From the NCBI RefSeq assembly GCF_039729195.1, contig NZ_CP155796.1, positions 62,001 to 126,000 on the forward strand: a DNA stretch of 64,000 nt, given 5' to 3'. Position 1 is the first letter of the stretch, and each line of letters opens with the position of its first letter. The position numbers and the translations under genes were made by a program. This document shows, one piece after another, positions 44,567-53,428 of the stretch. The notes beneath the pieces were generated by a model that saw nothing but the letters and a program-made list of their open reading frames with translations, searched no databases and was not told where the DNA came from. The DNA is from Mycobacterium sp. DL. GTDB lineage: Bacteria; Actinomycetota; Actinomycetes; Mycobacteriales; Mycobacteriaceae.

Positions 44567-45046
44567 GGGAGAGAAAGGTGGCGCAGGTGTGGCTGGCGCT
44601 GAAACGGAGTCGACCCAAAGTCTCGCTCGAAGTTCACACGCCAACAATCGCCTAGTCGACGATCGAGTTGATCCCGTTGAGGCGCCGTTATCTCTTTTAG
44701 TGCCAGGACATCCCAGCGCTGTGAACGAATGATACTAGTCATGCCTTCGACGGACCTGTTCGGCCGCGGGCTAGTTGCTATCGAGTCGGGGGACGTTCCA
44801 CGTCATCACGCGTAGAGGTGCTGGTTGAGGCGGCACTTGAGGTGAATCGCCTCCGTTCGCGGCATCCATTTCCAGTACCGTACGCCGTAACGAAAGTCGC
44901 AGAAAGCCGCCACGCTATGCCGATGGGACCGCCCGTCCTCGGGTCGATCCGAAGTCGTTGCCGAACTAGCACCGTACGGTACCCGGCAATACCGATACCG
45001 CCCCCACTATGCTCTCAAACCAACGAGCTGGCACGAGGGGGGAGAT

Positions 45047-45880
45047 TTGGGGAAAACGCGGCGCCTCGAATCGGATCTTCGCCCGTGGCCGCCGATCGTA
45101 CTTGGTACCGGTGGACTTCGAGGCGAGGAAGCGCTGAGCGTGATAACGCACGGCATCGACCTGGGATACCGAACGATCGATACAGCGTTCAGCTACGGGA
45201 ACGAAACGGATGTGGGGGAAGCAGTCCGACGACACCCGATTGCGCGCAGCGAAATTCAGATTCTGACTAAGCTTCCGGGCCGCGCACATGGCTACGCGAA
45301 GGCGCGAGCCTGTCTGCACCAGCAACTGGACTCTCTGAAGACTGACTACATCGACACATATCTAATTCACTGGCCGCTGCCTCGAGTCGGGCTGTATGTA
45401 GAGACATGGCAGGCACTGATCGATGCCGTGCAGGAGGGGCTCGTCCGTTCCATCGGCGTATCGAACTTCACCACAACAATGATCCGCGAACTTCGTGACA
45501 AGACTGGGGTCACACCTTCCGTGGTGCAGTTCGAGTGTCACCCATGGTGGCCACAAGAAGCACTTGTCGATGAGGTCAGAGGCCTATCGGCGCTCCCTAT
45601 GGCCTGGAGCCCGCTTCGCAAGTGCCAAGGCGGGATGTTGCAGGCTCGCGACCTCGCAATAATCGCAGAACTGGCCGATATGCGGCCTGCCGAGGCAGTT
45701 CTGGCGTGGCACATTGCGAGAGGCATTGTTCCGGTCGTAAAGTCGCGTGATCGCGAGCACCTTCGAACAAATCTTGAGGTTGCTTGCCGGCCGACAACCG
45801 CGATGCTGACCTCCCTGTTCGAGTCGATCAAGCACCGGGAGCCCCGCGGTGGCGACCCCGACACCCATGAGGAATTCTGA
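45047..45880 (+). CDS. Aldo/keto reductase
   Basis: A 277-residue NADPH-dependent reductase of the AKR superfamily (about 280-300 typical). The catalytic tetrad is visible: Asp45 and Tyr50 (D-T-A-F-S-Y-G), Lys near 75 (L-T-K-L-P) and His near 108 (L-I-H-W-P). The C-terminal cofactor motif V-V-K-S-R-D-x-x-H-L is close to the family's I-P-K-S. It starts at TTG 45047, after GAGGGGGGAG, and overlaps gmhA by 1 nt (TGATG), so it belongs to the heptose operon. It may reduce a keto-sugar intermediate. Confidence 0.88.
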   Translation: MGKTRRLESDLRPWPPIVLGTGGLRGEEALSVITHGIDLGYRTIDTAFSYGNETDVGEAVRRHPIARSEIQILTKLPGRAHGYAKARACLHQQLDSLKTDYIDTYLIHWPLPRVGLYVETWQALIDAVQEGLVRSIGVSNFTTTMIRELRDKTGVTPSVVQFECHPWWPQEALVDEVRGLSALPMAWSPLRKCQGGMLQARDLAIIAELADMRPAEAVLAWHIARGIVPVVKSRDREHLRTNLEVACRPTTAMLTSLFESIKHREPRGGDPDTHEEF

Positions 45881-46443
45881 TGCTGGATCTCATCGAAGAC
45901 CTCGCGCAGTTACGGGCAGCCTCGCTGGCGGCGATTAGCGCGATTGACCCCAGCGAGGTGCACGGCTTCGCAAGCGACCTCGCAGCCGTACTGCGTGAGG
46001 GCGGAACGATATTCGCCGCGGGAAATGGAGGATCAGCCACGCAGGCGCAACACTTCGCGAGCGAACTGGTGGGCCGTTTCCAGCGGGCGAGACAGGGGCT
46101 GTCTGCACTCGCTCTCAACGCTGACTCCACCGTCATGTCGGCGATAGCCAATGATTTCGGATATGAGCGGGTTTTTGCCCGCCAGCTTTTAGCACAGGGC
46201 AGACACGCTGACGTGTTCGTGCCGATAAGCACATCGGGTTTGAGCGAGAACCTCCTCGAAGCGTGCCGTGCAGCTCAAACGATTGGCATCCGTGTCATGT
46301 CGATGTCAGGTCCGGAACCCAATCCGCTGCAAGCCCTTTCACAACGCTGTCTGATAGTCCGCTCGCCCAGCACAGCTGCAATTCAGGAAGCGCACTTGAC
46401 CATGATCCATATGATCTGTCGAGTGATCGACCACGCAGTGTGA
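45880..46443 (+). CDS. gmhA: Sedoheptulose-7-phosphate isomerase
   Basis: A 187-residue SIS-domain isomerase (E. coli GmhA 192), first step of nucleotide-heptose synthesis: sedoheptulose 7-phosphate to D-glycero-D-manno-heptose 7-phosphate. The phosphate-binding motif A-G-N-G-G-S-A-T-Q-A-Q-H is at about residue 47, N-D-x-G-Y near 88, I-S-T-S-G-L-S near 113, and the metal-ligand region Q-E-A-H-L-T-M-I-H near 171. The gene is on a cistron linked to hldE by a 4-nt overlap (GTGA). Its codon use is AT-richer than the surrounding chromosome. Confidence 0.92.
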   Translation: MLDLIEDLAQLRAASLAAISAIDPSEVHGFASDLAAVLREGGTIFAAGNGGSATQAQHFASELVGRFQRARQGLSALALNADSTVMSAIANDFGYERVFARQLLAQGRHADVFVPISTSGLSENLLEACRAAQTIGIRVMSMSGPEPNPLQALSQRCLIVRSPSTAAIQEAHLTMIHMICRVIDHAV

Positions 46444-47810
46444 CTGTTTACTCGGGAGAACATCTGCCCGGTGCAGTAGTGATCGGCGACCTCCTGCGTG
46501 ACGTCATGGTGCGCTCGCATGTTGTTCGACTCAACCCGGAGGCTCCATCCGTCTTGATGGACGCGCTTGAGAGCACAGTCACACCCGGCGGCGCCGGCAA
46601 TTGCGCTCAATACTTCGCAAGCCAGCGGTTGCATATAAGCTTTGCAACAGCCTGCGGTCCGACGGATGCAGACATTACTAGCGAGCTTGCTCGATTTGGT
46701 GTCCGCGTAGTTCCGCTTGCGAACAATATCGACGTGCCCTCCAAGACGCGATACGTGGTCGACGGGCGCGTGACGGCTCGAGTGGACACGACACCCAAGG
46801 TGGCCGAAATCGCATGGCGACACGATGGGTTTGCATGGCTTACTATGGCGATTCAACAGGCGACAACGGTGACGGTGTCGGACTACGGACTGAACTGCAC
46901 GCTAGCAAGCCCAGCAGTCCAGAGCTTGGTTTCTAGCGCTTCCGCAGATGTGCCAGTTGTGTGGGACTTCCACCCCCGTGCCTCCTATCTCCCGCCACAA
47001 GGTGTATGGGTCAAGTTCAATCTGGCGGATTTTCAGACGTTCGCGACCCGTGTTGAAGCGACCTCCTCGGCAGCCGCCAAGTTGGAAGCCGTCGTAGGCA
47101 GTGTTGGCCGTAAGCATGGTTGGTGCGGCATCGTTGTTACGCGCGGTGCTGACGGTGTCGTGGTCTGGACGCATGAGTCGACCGAAGTCGTACCTGTCGA
47201 TCCGATTGCTATTGACGTTGCGATCGGCGCGGGCGATTGCTTCGCTGCTTGCTTCGCACAGGAGCTGACTTCTGCGCGCGGCGTAGACGCCGCACGTGAA
47301 GCCGCAGCGACGACTACGGGTTACCTCGCACTGCGTGACGGACGCTGCGCCGTGCCTGTGGGGATCAACGCGTCGCAGCTGATCAAAGCGACACGGTACG
47401 CGCGTAAGACCATGGTCGTCGCGTCAGGGTGCTTTGACCTGTTACACGCCGGCCATCTCGACTTATTACAAGCAGCAAGGGACTTGGGCGATGTTCTTGT
47501 TGTGCTTATTAACTCGGATGCGAGTATCAACCGGTTGAAGGGGTCAGGAAGGCCAGCAATACCACTCGAGGAACGCTCTCGAGTTCTGAGAGCACTCCGA
47601 TGCGTTGACGCCGTCGTATCGTTCGACGAGGACACCCCGTGTAAGGCGCTCGAGGTTCTGCGGCCCGACGTGTACGTGAAGGGCAGCGACTACGAACTAG
47701 ATCGGTTACCTGAGCGGACCGCACTTTTGAGGATGGGGACAAGAATGGTGTCCGTGCCGCGCATCCGCAATACTTCGACAACAGCCATAATCGACGGCAT
47801 CAGTAGATGA
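46440..47810 (+). CDS. hldE: Bifunctional heptose-7-phosphate kinase/heptose-1-phosphate adenylyltransferase
   Basis: A 456-residue fusion with the E. coli HldE layout. Residues about 1-310 are a ribokinase/PfkB-type kinase (P-G-G-A-G-N near 49; catalytic G-A-G-D near 263) making heptose 1,7-bisphosphate; residues about 322-456 are a cytidylyltransferase-fold domain with G-C-F-D-L-L-H-A-G-H near 331 and a terminal S-T-T-A-I-I-D motif, adding AMP to heptose 1-phosphate. GTG 46440 overlaps the gmhA stop; a longer frame lies within gmhA. A fused HldE is typical of Gram-negative bacteria; M. tuberculosis is annotated with separate gmhA/gmhB/hddA for a GDP-heptose route. Confidence 0.93.
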   Translation: MTVYSGEHLPGAVVIGDLLRDVMVRSHVVRLNPEAPSVLMDALESTVTPGGAGNCAQYFASQRLHISFATACGPTDADITSELARFGVRVVPLANNIDVPSKTRYVVDGRVTARVDTTPKVAEIAWRHDGFAWLTMAIQQATTVTVSDYGLNCTLASPAVQSLVSSASADVPVVWDFHPRASYLPPQGVWVKFNLADFQTFATRVEATSSAAAKLEAVVGSVGRKHGWCGIVVTRGADGVVVWTHESTEVVPVDPIAIDVAIGAGDCFAACFAQELTSARGVDAAREAAATTTGYLALRDGRCAVPVGINASQLIKATRYARKTMVVASGCFDLLHAGHLDLLQAARDLGDVLVVLINSDASINRLKGSGRPAIPLEERSRVLRALRCVDAVVSFDEDTPCKALEVLRPDVYVKGSDYELDRLPERTALLRMGTRMVSVPRIRNTSTTAIIDGISR

Positions 47811-48778
47811 GGGTTCTCGTCACCGGTTCTCAAGGGTTCATCGGTCGACATATTGCCCGGGTGCTCCGAGGCTTGGGGCATGAGGTACTGGGTGTCGATT
47901 GCCGAAGGCCTGACACGGCTTCGTCATGGGAGCACACCACCGACTATTCAGAGTTCATTGCTCACGTAGCGCGCGGCGACTTCGACGCTGTAGTCCACCA
48001 GGCCGCTATCACTGACACCACAGTCGAATCGAGTGTCGAGCTCACGCGGGTCAACTCCAGCGATGTCAAGAAGCTCGCCGTGGCATGCGCCGCTAGTGGC
48101 ACCCGACTCGTACACGCTTCCTCCGGCAGCGTGTACGGACGGCTGAGTGATACGAAGGCGATCGTTGACGTGGGCGACGAACTAAATTCGCGCCGATGCT
48201 CGGGTCCCTTGAACTCCTACGCCGAGAGCAAGCTCGCCGCTGAGATTTCCTTGAGCGGCATAGATGGCCTCCACTTCGTTGCGTTTCGCTACACCAACGT
48301 GTTTGGACCAGGAGAAGTCGCGAAGGGCGCTATGTCGTCAATCGTGTCGCAGTTGCTCAGGAAAGCAGTTGCGGGACAGCCCTTGAACTTGTTCAACGAC
48401 ACGCTCAGCGCCTCTCGTGATTATGTCCCCGTGCATCGCGTCACCGACCTGGTAGCACAAGCACTCGGCGAACGGGCGGATGTTCGCGGCGTCTTCAATC
48501 TCGGTTCCGGTCACTCGGTACCCTTCTATGAAGTGTTGGACTGGATCTGCGCGCTCGATATTGAGAGCAGCCATACACTCACTCTCTGTCCGAATCCGTA
48601 CAAAGATCGCTACCAGTACGTGACACGCGTCGAACAAGCACGAACCGATCGTAAGTTCGGCACAAATCCGCCTTCGCTATCTCGCCACGACGTCCGGTGC
48701 GCTATCGAAGCACTTCACAGGCACTACGTCTCGACACAAAACGAACGCTTCGTAGACCTTGAAAGGACTGCCGAATGA
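47807..48778 (+). CDS. hldD: ADP-glyceromanno-heptose 6-epimerase
   Basis: A 323-residue extended short-chain dehydrogenase. Rossmann G-S-Q-G-F-I-G-R-H at residues 7-15 and the catalytic Y-x-x-x-K (Tyr139, Lys143) match E. coli HldD positions, as do F-R-Y-T-N-V-F-G-P (near 168), the S-R-D-Y-V-P-V segment and the K-D-R-Y-Q-Y-V-T region that in HldD (K-x-R-Y-Q-x-x-T) contacts substrate. It converts ADP-D-glycero- to ADP-L-glycero-D-manno-heptose. ATG overlaps the hldE stop by 4 nt. A different NDP-sugar epimerase is possible but less likely given gmhA-hldE-gmhB nearby. Confidence 0.85.
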   Translation: MRVLVTGSQGFIGRHIARVLRGLGHEVLGVDCRRPDTASSWEHTTDYSEFIAHVARGDFDAVVHQAAITDTTVESSVELTRVNSSDVKKLAVACAASGTRLVHASSGSVYGRLSDTKAIVDVGDELNSRRCSGPLNSYAESKLAAEISLSGIDGLHFVAFRYTNVFGPGEVAKGAMSSIVSQLLRKAVAGQPLNLFNDTLSASRDYVPVHRVTDLVAQALGERADVRGVFNLGSGHSVPFYEVLDWICALDIESSHTLTLCPNPYKDRYQYVTRVEQARTDRKFGTNPPSLSRHDVRCAIEALHRHYVSTQNERFVDLERTAE

Positions 48779-49824
48779 TCGTAGGACTAATCGGTTGCGG
48801 GGGGATTGCTCACGATGGCTACCTGCCTGCCCTGGCCTACCTGCAGCCCGAGTTGGTTTGCGTCTGGGACGTGGATGCCCCGGCGGCGAGTCGAGCGGCA
48901 AGAGTGCTGATCGAACGTTCTGTCAGGGCTTCGCAAAGCTCAGCGCTTGCAGAGCTGGTGCAGAAAGTCGATCGCGTGGTCATTGCGGTCCCGCCTGCCG
49001 AAGTGCGGTCAGTGGTTACGGCTGTTGCAAAGGTTCCGACGAGCAAGACGCCAATGCCGCTTCTCTTGGAAAAGCCGCTCGGCACTTCGGCGGAAGACGC
49101 ACGATTGATCATTGAGCATGATGGCGATGTAGACCTGCACTACATGGAGACGTTTCTTCACTCGACGGCATACGTGGCGATGCTCGAGGAAGCGCTCTCT
49201 GGTCGGTACGGCACCCCCCGTCGCTTAGTGGTTGCGGTGAAGGGATCGCTGCCGGCAAATTTAGAGTCAAGTTGGCGGGGGGACCGGAAGCAAGGCGGCG
49301 GGGTGCTCCACGACTGGGGTATTCACGCCATCGGGCTTGCACTGCACGCGCTCCGCACGATCGGACTTCTTAAGGGAAATCCAGGGCTCGAACCAGTAGT
49401 CGGCGAGAGCTGCTGGGAACGTCACGGATCACGCCAGATCCTCACGCACTGCGAACTGCAGATAAAAGGTGCCCCGATCGAAGTGTCTATACAAGCGTCA
49501 TGGGTTGGCCCGGCTACCTCACCATCGAACCCTGACGTCCTACTTGAATGCGACGGAGGTTCGATTGGCCTCCATGTGCGCAAGACGGACGGTTCTAGTG
49601 ATTGGGTGTGTTACGACGACCCTCTTGGTTCGCCGCGACAACTTGCCTCTCGAAGGTATCCCAAAGAGTTATTCATACGTGGTCTGGCGGGTTTCATTGG
49701 GTTCGCAAATGCTAGGCCCAGCACTAACGGCGTCTACGATCCTTACCTGGGGGTTGAGGCTATGCGCATTGCCGATTCGGCCTACGCCCATGCGGTTGCC
49801 AAGATTGCGACGAGGTCTGACTGA
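48775..49824 (+). CDS. Gfo/Idh/MocA-family oxidoreductase
   Basis: A 349-residue NAD(P)-dependent oxidoreductase. Rossmann G-L-I-G-C-G-G-I-A at residues 4-12, the catalytic-loop Lys in E-K-P-L-G-T near 103, and a C-terminal domain with G-G-G-V-L-H-D-W-G-I-H (near 175) corresponding to the family's H-D-x-x-H. It follows hldD with an ATGA overlap, so it probably acts on the heptose product or precursor, for instance oxidation of a ring hydroxyl. Its 3' end overlaps the convergent gene by 43 nt. Confidence 0.85.
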   Translation: MIVGLIGCGGIAHDGYLPALAYLQPELVCVWDVDAPAASRAARVLIERSVRASQSSALAELVQKVDRVVIAVPPAEVRSVVTAVAKVPTSKTPMPLLLEKPLGTSAEDARLIIEHDGDVDLHYMETFLHSTAYVAMLEEALSGRYGTPRRLVVAVKGSLPANLESSWRGDRKQGGGVLHDWGIHAIGLALHALRTIGLLKGNPGLEPVVGESCWERHGSRQILTHCELQIKGAPIEVSIQASWVGPATSPSNPDVLLECDGGSIGLHVRKTDGSSDWVCYDDPLGSPRQLASRRYPKELFIRGLAGFIGFANARPSTNGVYDPYLGVEAMRIADSAYAHAVAKIATRSD

Positions 49825-50786
49825 AGGAGCGGCCTGCTGCCGAATCGATCAATTGCACATCCGACTTCGAGCAGTGCCCGCGGATCCTCTGCGTAAACGC
49901 CGCAAGACGTCGCCCCAGCGAGAGTTTCATCTCTGCCAATCTCCGAGTTGTGGTCACTGATCACGACGACCGGCCCCCCCTCGGCGTGCCGGAGGATGAG
50001 TTTTAGCACTTGTGAGGTGAAGCGAGTCGACTCGATTTTGTCTTCGCCCCTCCTAGCCGCCCATGCCGAATCCTTCAGGTAGAGCAGGAGTGTTCGAGAG
50101 CCGAAGCCACGGCGGTGGAGGTAATCACCCAGTTCCTTCTCGCGATCCGTTCTGGTTGCCGACGGCGCATCGAGGCGCCTACCAGAGCTCGCTCCCGGCC
50201 GTTGACTGATGTCGCACATCGCAAACGCTGACAGCAGTGCCCCGTGGCACCAGCCGAGGAGGAAGTATCTATTGGAGTTTTGGGAGGCGGCCGAGAGTCG
50301 CCACCCTTGAACAGGAGAGACGGCGTGGGAAGCGCGGTAGTCCGGTAGCGTCGATGCGGCACTCACGCTGAAGCGGTCTCGTTGACCTCTGGCTTCTGCA
50401 CATACCAACCACGAACGTCCGTCTGCAGAGAATTTGCTGGGACTAACGTGCACCCTAGAGGCCTCGGCGAGCTTTCGAACTTCATAACCGTCGGCCGAGG
50501 TACGGACAGCCATAAAGTGATCGCAATACATATGGAGGTCTCCGTTGAGGATCAACTCAAGACCGGCGCGACCGGGGTTGTGCGACGGGTCGAGTCCGAA
50601 GAAATACGGATATACGTCCGTTGTTTCCACAGTTCCAGAGCGGGAGAAAGGTTCGTAATCAACCCAGATTCGCGAAAGTTGTGAGCCCATGTGGCGATCC
50701 AAGAGGTCGCGACCGTTTACGCCCACCGTGTTAGTAAGGCCATCGGCCAGGACAATCGCTAACGGCCACCGTGCAGTTGCGCCCAC
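49782..50786 (-). CDS. Alkaline-phosphatase-superfamily-like protein (tentative)
   Basis: A 334-residue protein. The opening L-A-I-V-L-A-D-G near residue 9 and the late V-V-V-I-S-D-H-N-S-E near 278, with Q-S-D-L-V-A-I-L close to the end, follow the metal-site spacing of sulfatase/phosphopentomutase-type enzymes (D at the start, D-H near the end). If right it would remove or transfer a phosphate/phosphoethanolamine-like group. GTG 50786 after GGAGAG was chosen; ATG 50831 would overlap the glycosyltransferase more. It is on the strand opposite to hldD, coupled to the GT9 gene. Confidence 0.55.
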   Translation of the reverse strand: MGATARWPLAIVLADGLTNTVGVNGRDLLDRHMGSQLSRIWVDYEPFSRSGTVETTDVYPYFFGLDPSHNPGRAGLELILNGDLHMYCDHFMAVRTSADGYEVRKLAEASRVHVSPSKFSADGRSWLVCAEARGQRDRFSVSAASTLPDYRASHAVSPVQGWRLSAASQNSNRYFLLGWCHGALLSAFAMCDISQRPGASSGRRLDAPSATRTDREKELGDYLHRRGFGSRTLLLYLKDSAWAARRGEDKIESTRFTSQVLKLILRHAEGGPVVVISDHNSEIGRDETLAGATSCGVYAEDPRALLEVGCAIDRFGSRPLLQSDLVAILATAWA

Positions 50787-51691
50787 GCACTCTCCAGTTC
50801 GTTGTAATCCACTTCGTCCTCCAGACAGCAATAGCGGACATCAGATTGACATTCATGCGGATCGCCGCACGGTGCGCACGCCGCACGCGACATAACCGCG
50901 ACTTCGCCTACCCCCGAACCACAGATTCCCGGGCTTGTTGGGCCATAGAGAACGATTCGTGGAATACCGATTAGCGATGCGAGATGACGGAGACCGTTGT
51001 CTACAGCGACCAGGCAGCATCGACGCTCGGCGATGGCAATGAACTCCTCAGGCGATGCGATCTCTATAATCGGAACCCCCAGATCACGAACTCCATCGGT
51101 CGGTCGCCCCGGTCCCTCCACAATGAGCGGCTTGATGCTTGCGAGAATACTGACTTGGCTCACTAGACGTTTAACCGCGTTGGCGCCCAGCGCTTTGTGG
51201 CGTGTGCTGGACTGTAGGGATAGCACGGGTCGACAAGGCCTGGTTTGGGTCAGATGCAACATCTCGCGGGTACCGCTGGTCAAGGGGATGATGGCTCTCG
51301 CTAGGCCTAGAACCTCCGTCCAGTACTCGACAATCGGTTCGACCGAGTAGGCGCGAGCACGCATCGGATTACCCGATACCGCTAACCACTTGAGCCTTCG
51401 AGCAGTCGCGGCAAAACGGAGCGACGGTACCTGCGACACTGCGTCGCGATAGGCGGGGATCTGACAAGATTGACCGTGAAGGTCAGTGACCGCGGTGTCC
51501 TCTGGGAGACCGGCCAACTCGGCAAATGAATGGACTGAGTGGAAGGCGCCGTATCGACGAGCAAGGGGCACAAACTGCTCAATCGTAAAGAGCGCGATGT
51601 CACCAGGGTTGGCGAGCGAAAGCCTGCAAAGCAGGCACACGTCACCGAGGTGGCCGAGCAGCACGACGTGGTGGACCATTGGTGGGATCAC
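50759..51691 (-). CDS. GT9-family heptosyltransferase-like glycosyltransferase
   Basis: A 310-residue protein with the ADP-heptose:LPS heptosyltransferase pattern: an N-terminal V-V-L-L-G-H-L-G-D near residue 8 and a C-terminal nucleotide-site segment with A-V-D-N-G-L-R-H-L-A-S-L-I-G-I-P and V-L-Y-G-P-T-S-P near residue 240. It ends with a Cys-rich tail (C-A-P-C-G...C-Q...Y-C-C) found in some GT9 proteins. ADP-heptose from this cluster is the obvious donor. Start is Met1 (51691) or Met5 (51679). Being divergent from 51671, it shares its promoter area with the kinase gene. Confidence 0.8.
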   Translation of the reverse strand: MIPPMVHHVVLLGHLGDVCLLCRLSLANPGDIALFTIEQFVPLARRYGAFHSVHSFAELAGLPEDTAVTDLHGQSCQIPAYRDAVSQVPSLRFAATARRLKWLAVSGNPMRARAYSVEPIVEYWTEVLGLARAIIPLTSGTREMLHLTQTRPCRPVLSLQSSTRHKALGANAVKRLVSQVSILASIKPLIVEGPGRPTDGVRDLGVPIIEIASPEEFIAIAERRCCLVAVDNGLRHLASLIGIPRIVLYGPTSPGICGSGVGEVAVMSRAACAPCGDPHECQSDVRYCCLEDEVDYNELESAWAQLHGGR

Positions 51692-52528
51692 CCGCTTTAT
51701 TTAGATGAGGTTGAGGTCGAGCAGGTTGAGCGCGCAGCCTCAGCTGTTGTCGGTCGCCATCTCGAGTGTGGCATGGCGGCTCCTGAAGGAAGATCGGGAG
51801 CCGCGCTCCTCATCCTCCAGGCAGGACCGTCGTATTCGGATCAATACTTTGCGCGAGTGACCAGCCGAAGGCGATCTATGCGCGAACTCTATGTGATCGA
51901 CAATCTCGATTCCGCATCACACCTACGAATACGAGGTCGTGCTCGCGGCTGCGACCTACCGTGGATCCGTCGCCACTTCCCAGTCTCGATGACGATCGTC
52001 CCGCTTCTCGAGAATTGCGGCAGCTTGCTTTCCACGGACATCTGCCCCCAGTTCGACCGGCTGTTTGCATCGAGTCTGGACCGCGTTGTCGATAAGCCTC
52101 CTCAAAACATCTTGCGACCGCTACTCGGGTTATTCGACGAGCTCCCGTGCGAGTACCACAGTCGGGTGCGATCCGCGTTGCGCTTAGCAACAGTTCAAAG
52201 CTGGCGAGTGGGGCTAGGGCACGGGGACCCCCATTTGACGAATGTTGTGAAGTCAAGCGAGTCAGACTGCACAGCAGTCGATTTCGCGAGCGGCGGCCTC
52301 GTTGTCAAGCGTGTGCACCGTGCGAGATGGGTGAACGCCGTGCATCAAAGCAGATCGGAGCTCAAAGTTGTTTACCCCGAATGCCACTGGTGTTCCGAGG
52401 CGCTCGGCGACGATCTAGCGCTGCTGATAGATGCCGCCCGGAGGCTCAGGTCTGAAGGAAGGGACCCTATGCGATCGAACTTCTGGCGCGAATTGGTCAT
52501 GAGCCTGCTTGCACAGGTAGAAAGGTGA
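51671..52528 (+). CDS. Phosphotransferase/kinase-fold protein
   Basis: About 285 residues. The motif G-L-G-H-G-D-P-H-L-T-N-V near residue 182 followed by A-V-D-F-A-S-G-G matches the catalytic loop (H-G-D-x-x-x-x-N) and metal Asp of aminoglycoside-phosphotransferase/choline-kinase/LPS-kinase proteins, so a small molecule or glycan is probably phosphorylated. The start is uncertain: GTG 51668/51671 lies in the divergent GT9 start region, and ATG 51773 would truncate the N-lobe. The 3' end overlaps gmhB by 4 nt, placing it in the heptose operon. Confidence 0.65.
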   Translation: MDHWWDHPLYLDEVEVEQVERAASAVVGRHLECGMAAPEGRSGAALLILQAGPSYSDQYFARVTSRRRSMRELYVIDNLDSASHLRIRGRARGCDLPWIRRHFPVSMTIVPLLENCGSLLSTDICPQFDRLFASSLDRVVDKPPQNILRPLLGLFDELPCEYHSRVRSALRLATVQSWRVGLGHGDPHLTNVVKSSESDCTAVDFASGGLVVKRVHRARWVNAVHQSRSELKVVYPECHWCSEALGDDLALLIDAARRLRSEGRDPMRSNFWRELVMSLLAQVER

Positions 52529-53127
52529 GCGCGATATGCGCCAGCTGGGCATCAGAAGAGGGCGCCGTTAGTACGAGCGCGAAGCCGATGACTGTGCTTA
52601 TCGACCGCGATGGAGTATTGGTCGATCTGCCGGACAGATACGCCGTCTCCGAGGACTCCATCCGGCCGATTGCCGGCGTAGGCAATGCACTCCTAAGACT
52701 GAAGAGACACGGCTTTCGACTTATAGTCGTAACCAATCAAAGCGGTGTTGGTCGGGGATTGGTCACGCTGCCCAAAATGTTAGCCGTCAACGAGCACGTA
52801 CTGCGATCGGTTGACCCAGAGCGGCGCATCATCGACCACTACATCGTGTGCCCGCACAGTCCGGAGGAAAGATGCTCCTGCCGTAAGCCCCTCACTGGTG
52901 GTATCCGCGCGGCGGAACATCGACTTGGCCCCCTAACGAACGGATGGTTTGTCGGTGATCAGATGTCAGATCTATTGTGTGGCAGTGAACTTGGTATGAG
53001 GCTCGGTCTTGTCCTCACAGGCCACGGACGAAAAGCTGCTGAGAAAGTCAGCGAATACGAGGGACTCCAAGTCACGATAGGGAAAAACCTAGACGAGCTA
53101 AGTGTTGAGATCACAAAGGCCGTCTGA
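52525..53127 (+). CDS. gmhB: D-glycero-D-manno-heptose-1,7-bisphosphate 7-phosphatase
   Basis: A 200-residue HAD-family phosphatase. Nucleophile and acid Asp in D-R-D-G-V-L-V-D (Asp27, Asp29); motif II in V-T-N-Q-S-G-V-G-R-G near residue 70; the structural zinc loop C-P-H-S-P-E-E-R-C-S-C-R-K-P near 110; motif III in V-G-D-Q-M-S-D near 148. These are the GmhB/histidinol-phosphatase signature; next to gmhA-hldE the GmhB role is clear. GTG 52525 overlaps the upstream stop; ATG 52588 would also keep the active site. It supplies heptose 1-phosphate for HldE's second domain. Confidence 0.92.
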   Translation: MSAICASWASEEGAVSTSAKPMTVLIDRDGVLVDLPDRYAVSEDSIRPIAGVGNALLRLKRHGFRLIVVTNQSGVGRGLVTLPKMLAVNEHVLRSVDPERRIIDHYIVCPHSPEERCSCRKPLTGGIRAAEHRLGPLTNGWFVGDQMSDLLCGSELGMRLGLVLTGHGRKAAEKVSEYEGLQVTIGKNLDELSVEITKAV

Positions 53128-53337
53128 CGCCGCCGCGCGGGCAGACGCAAACGAGAATTTTGAGATCGTGCGCGGCGAAATATATGTCGGCCGGAGACCA
53201 TTCGAGCACTTTATCGGCAGGGTCACCCACTGCCGTAGTTGACGTCACACGTGGCGCCTGTCGCGCAACGATGCAGGTGACTTCATAGTCCTGGCACCCG
53301 CTGCGAATAACACCTGCGTCAAAGACATTTCTACGCT

Positions 53338-53388
53338 GGGTCTGCTGCACGAATAGGTGACATCTTGACCTGATCGTGCAGCAGACCC
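53338..53388. terminator. Long hairpin downstream of gmhB
   Basis: GGGTCTGCTGCACGA (53338-53352) and its perfect reverse complement (53374-53388) form a 15-bp stem with a 21-nt loop, 211 nt after gmhB. It has no T-run. It may end the heptose operon or be a remnant of a mobile-element end at the island border. The rest of 53128-53488 shows no gene I can support. Confidence 0.5.
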
Positions 53389-53428
53389 AAATGAAGGCCA
53401 CTTTAACTGACTTAGACTAGGTCCAGCC

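Noticed and set aside
53338..53388. Insertion sequence with terminal repeats
   Set aside because: The inverted repeat encloses only 21 nt and no transposase gene is nearby, so it is called a hairpin and not an IS.
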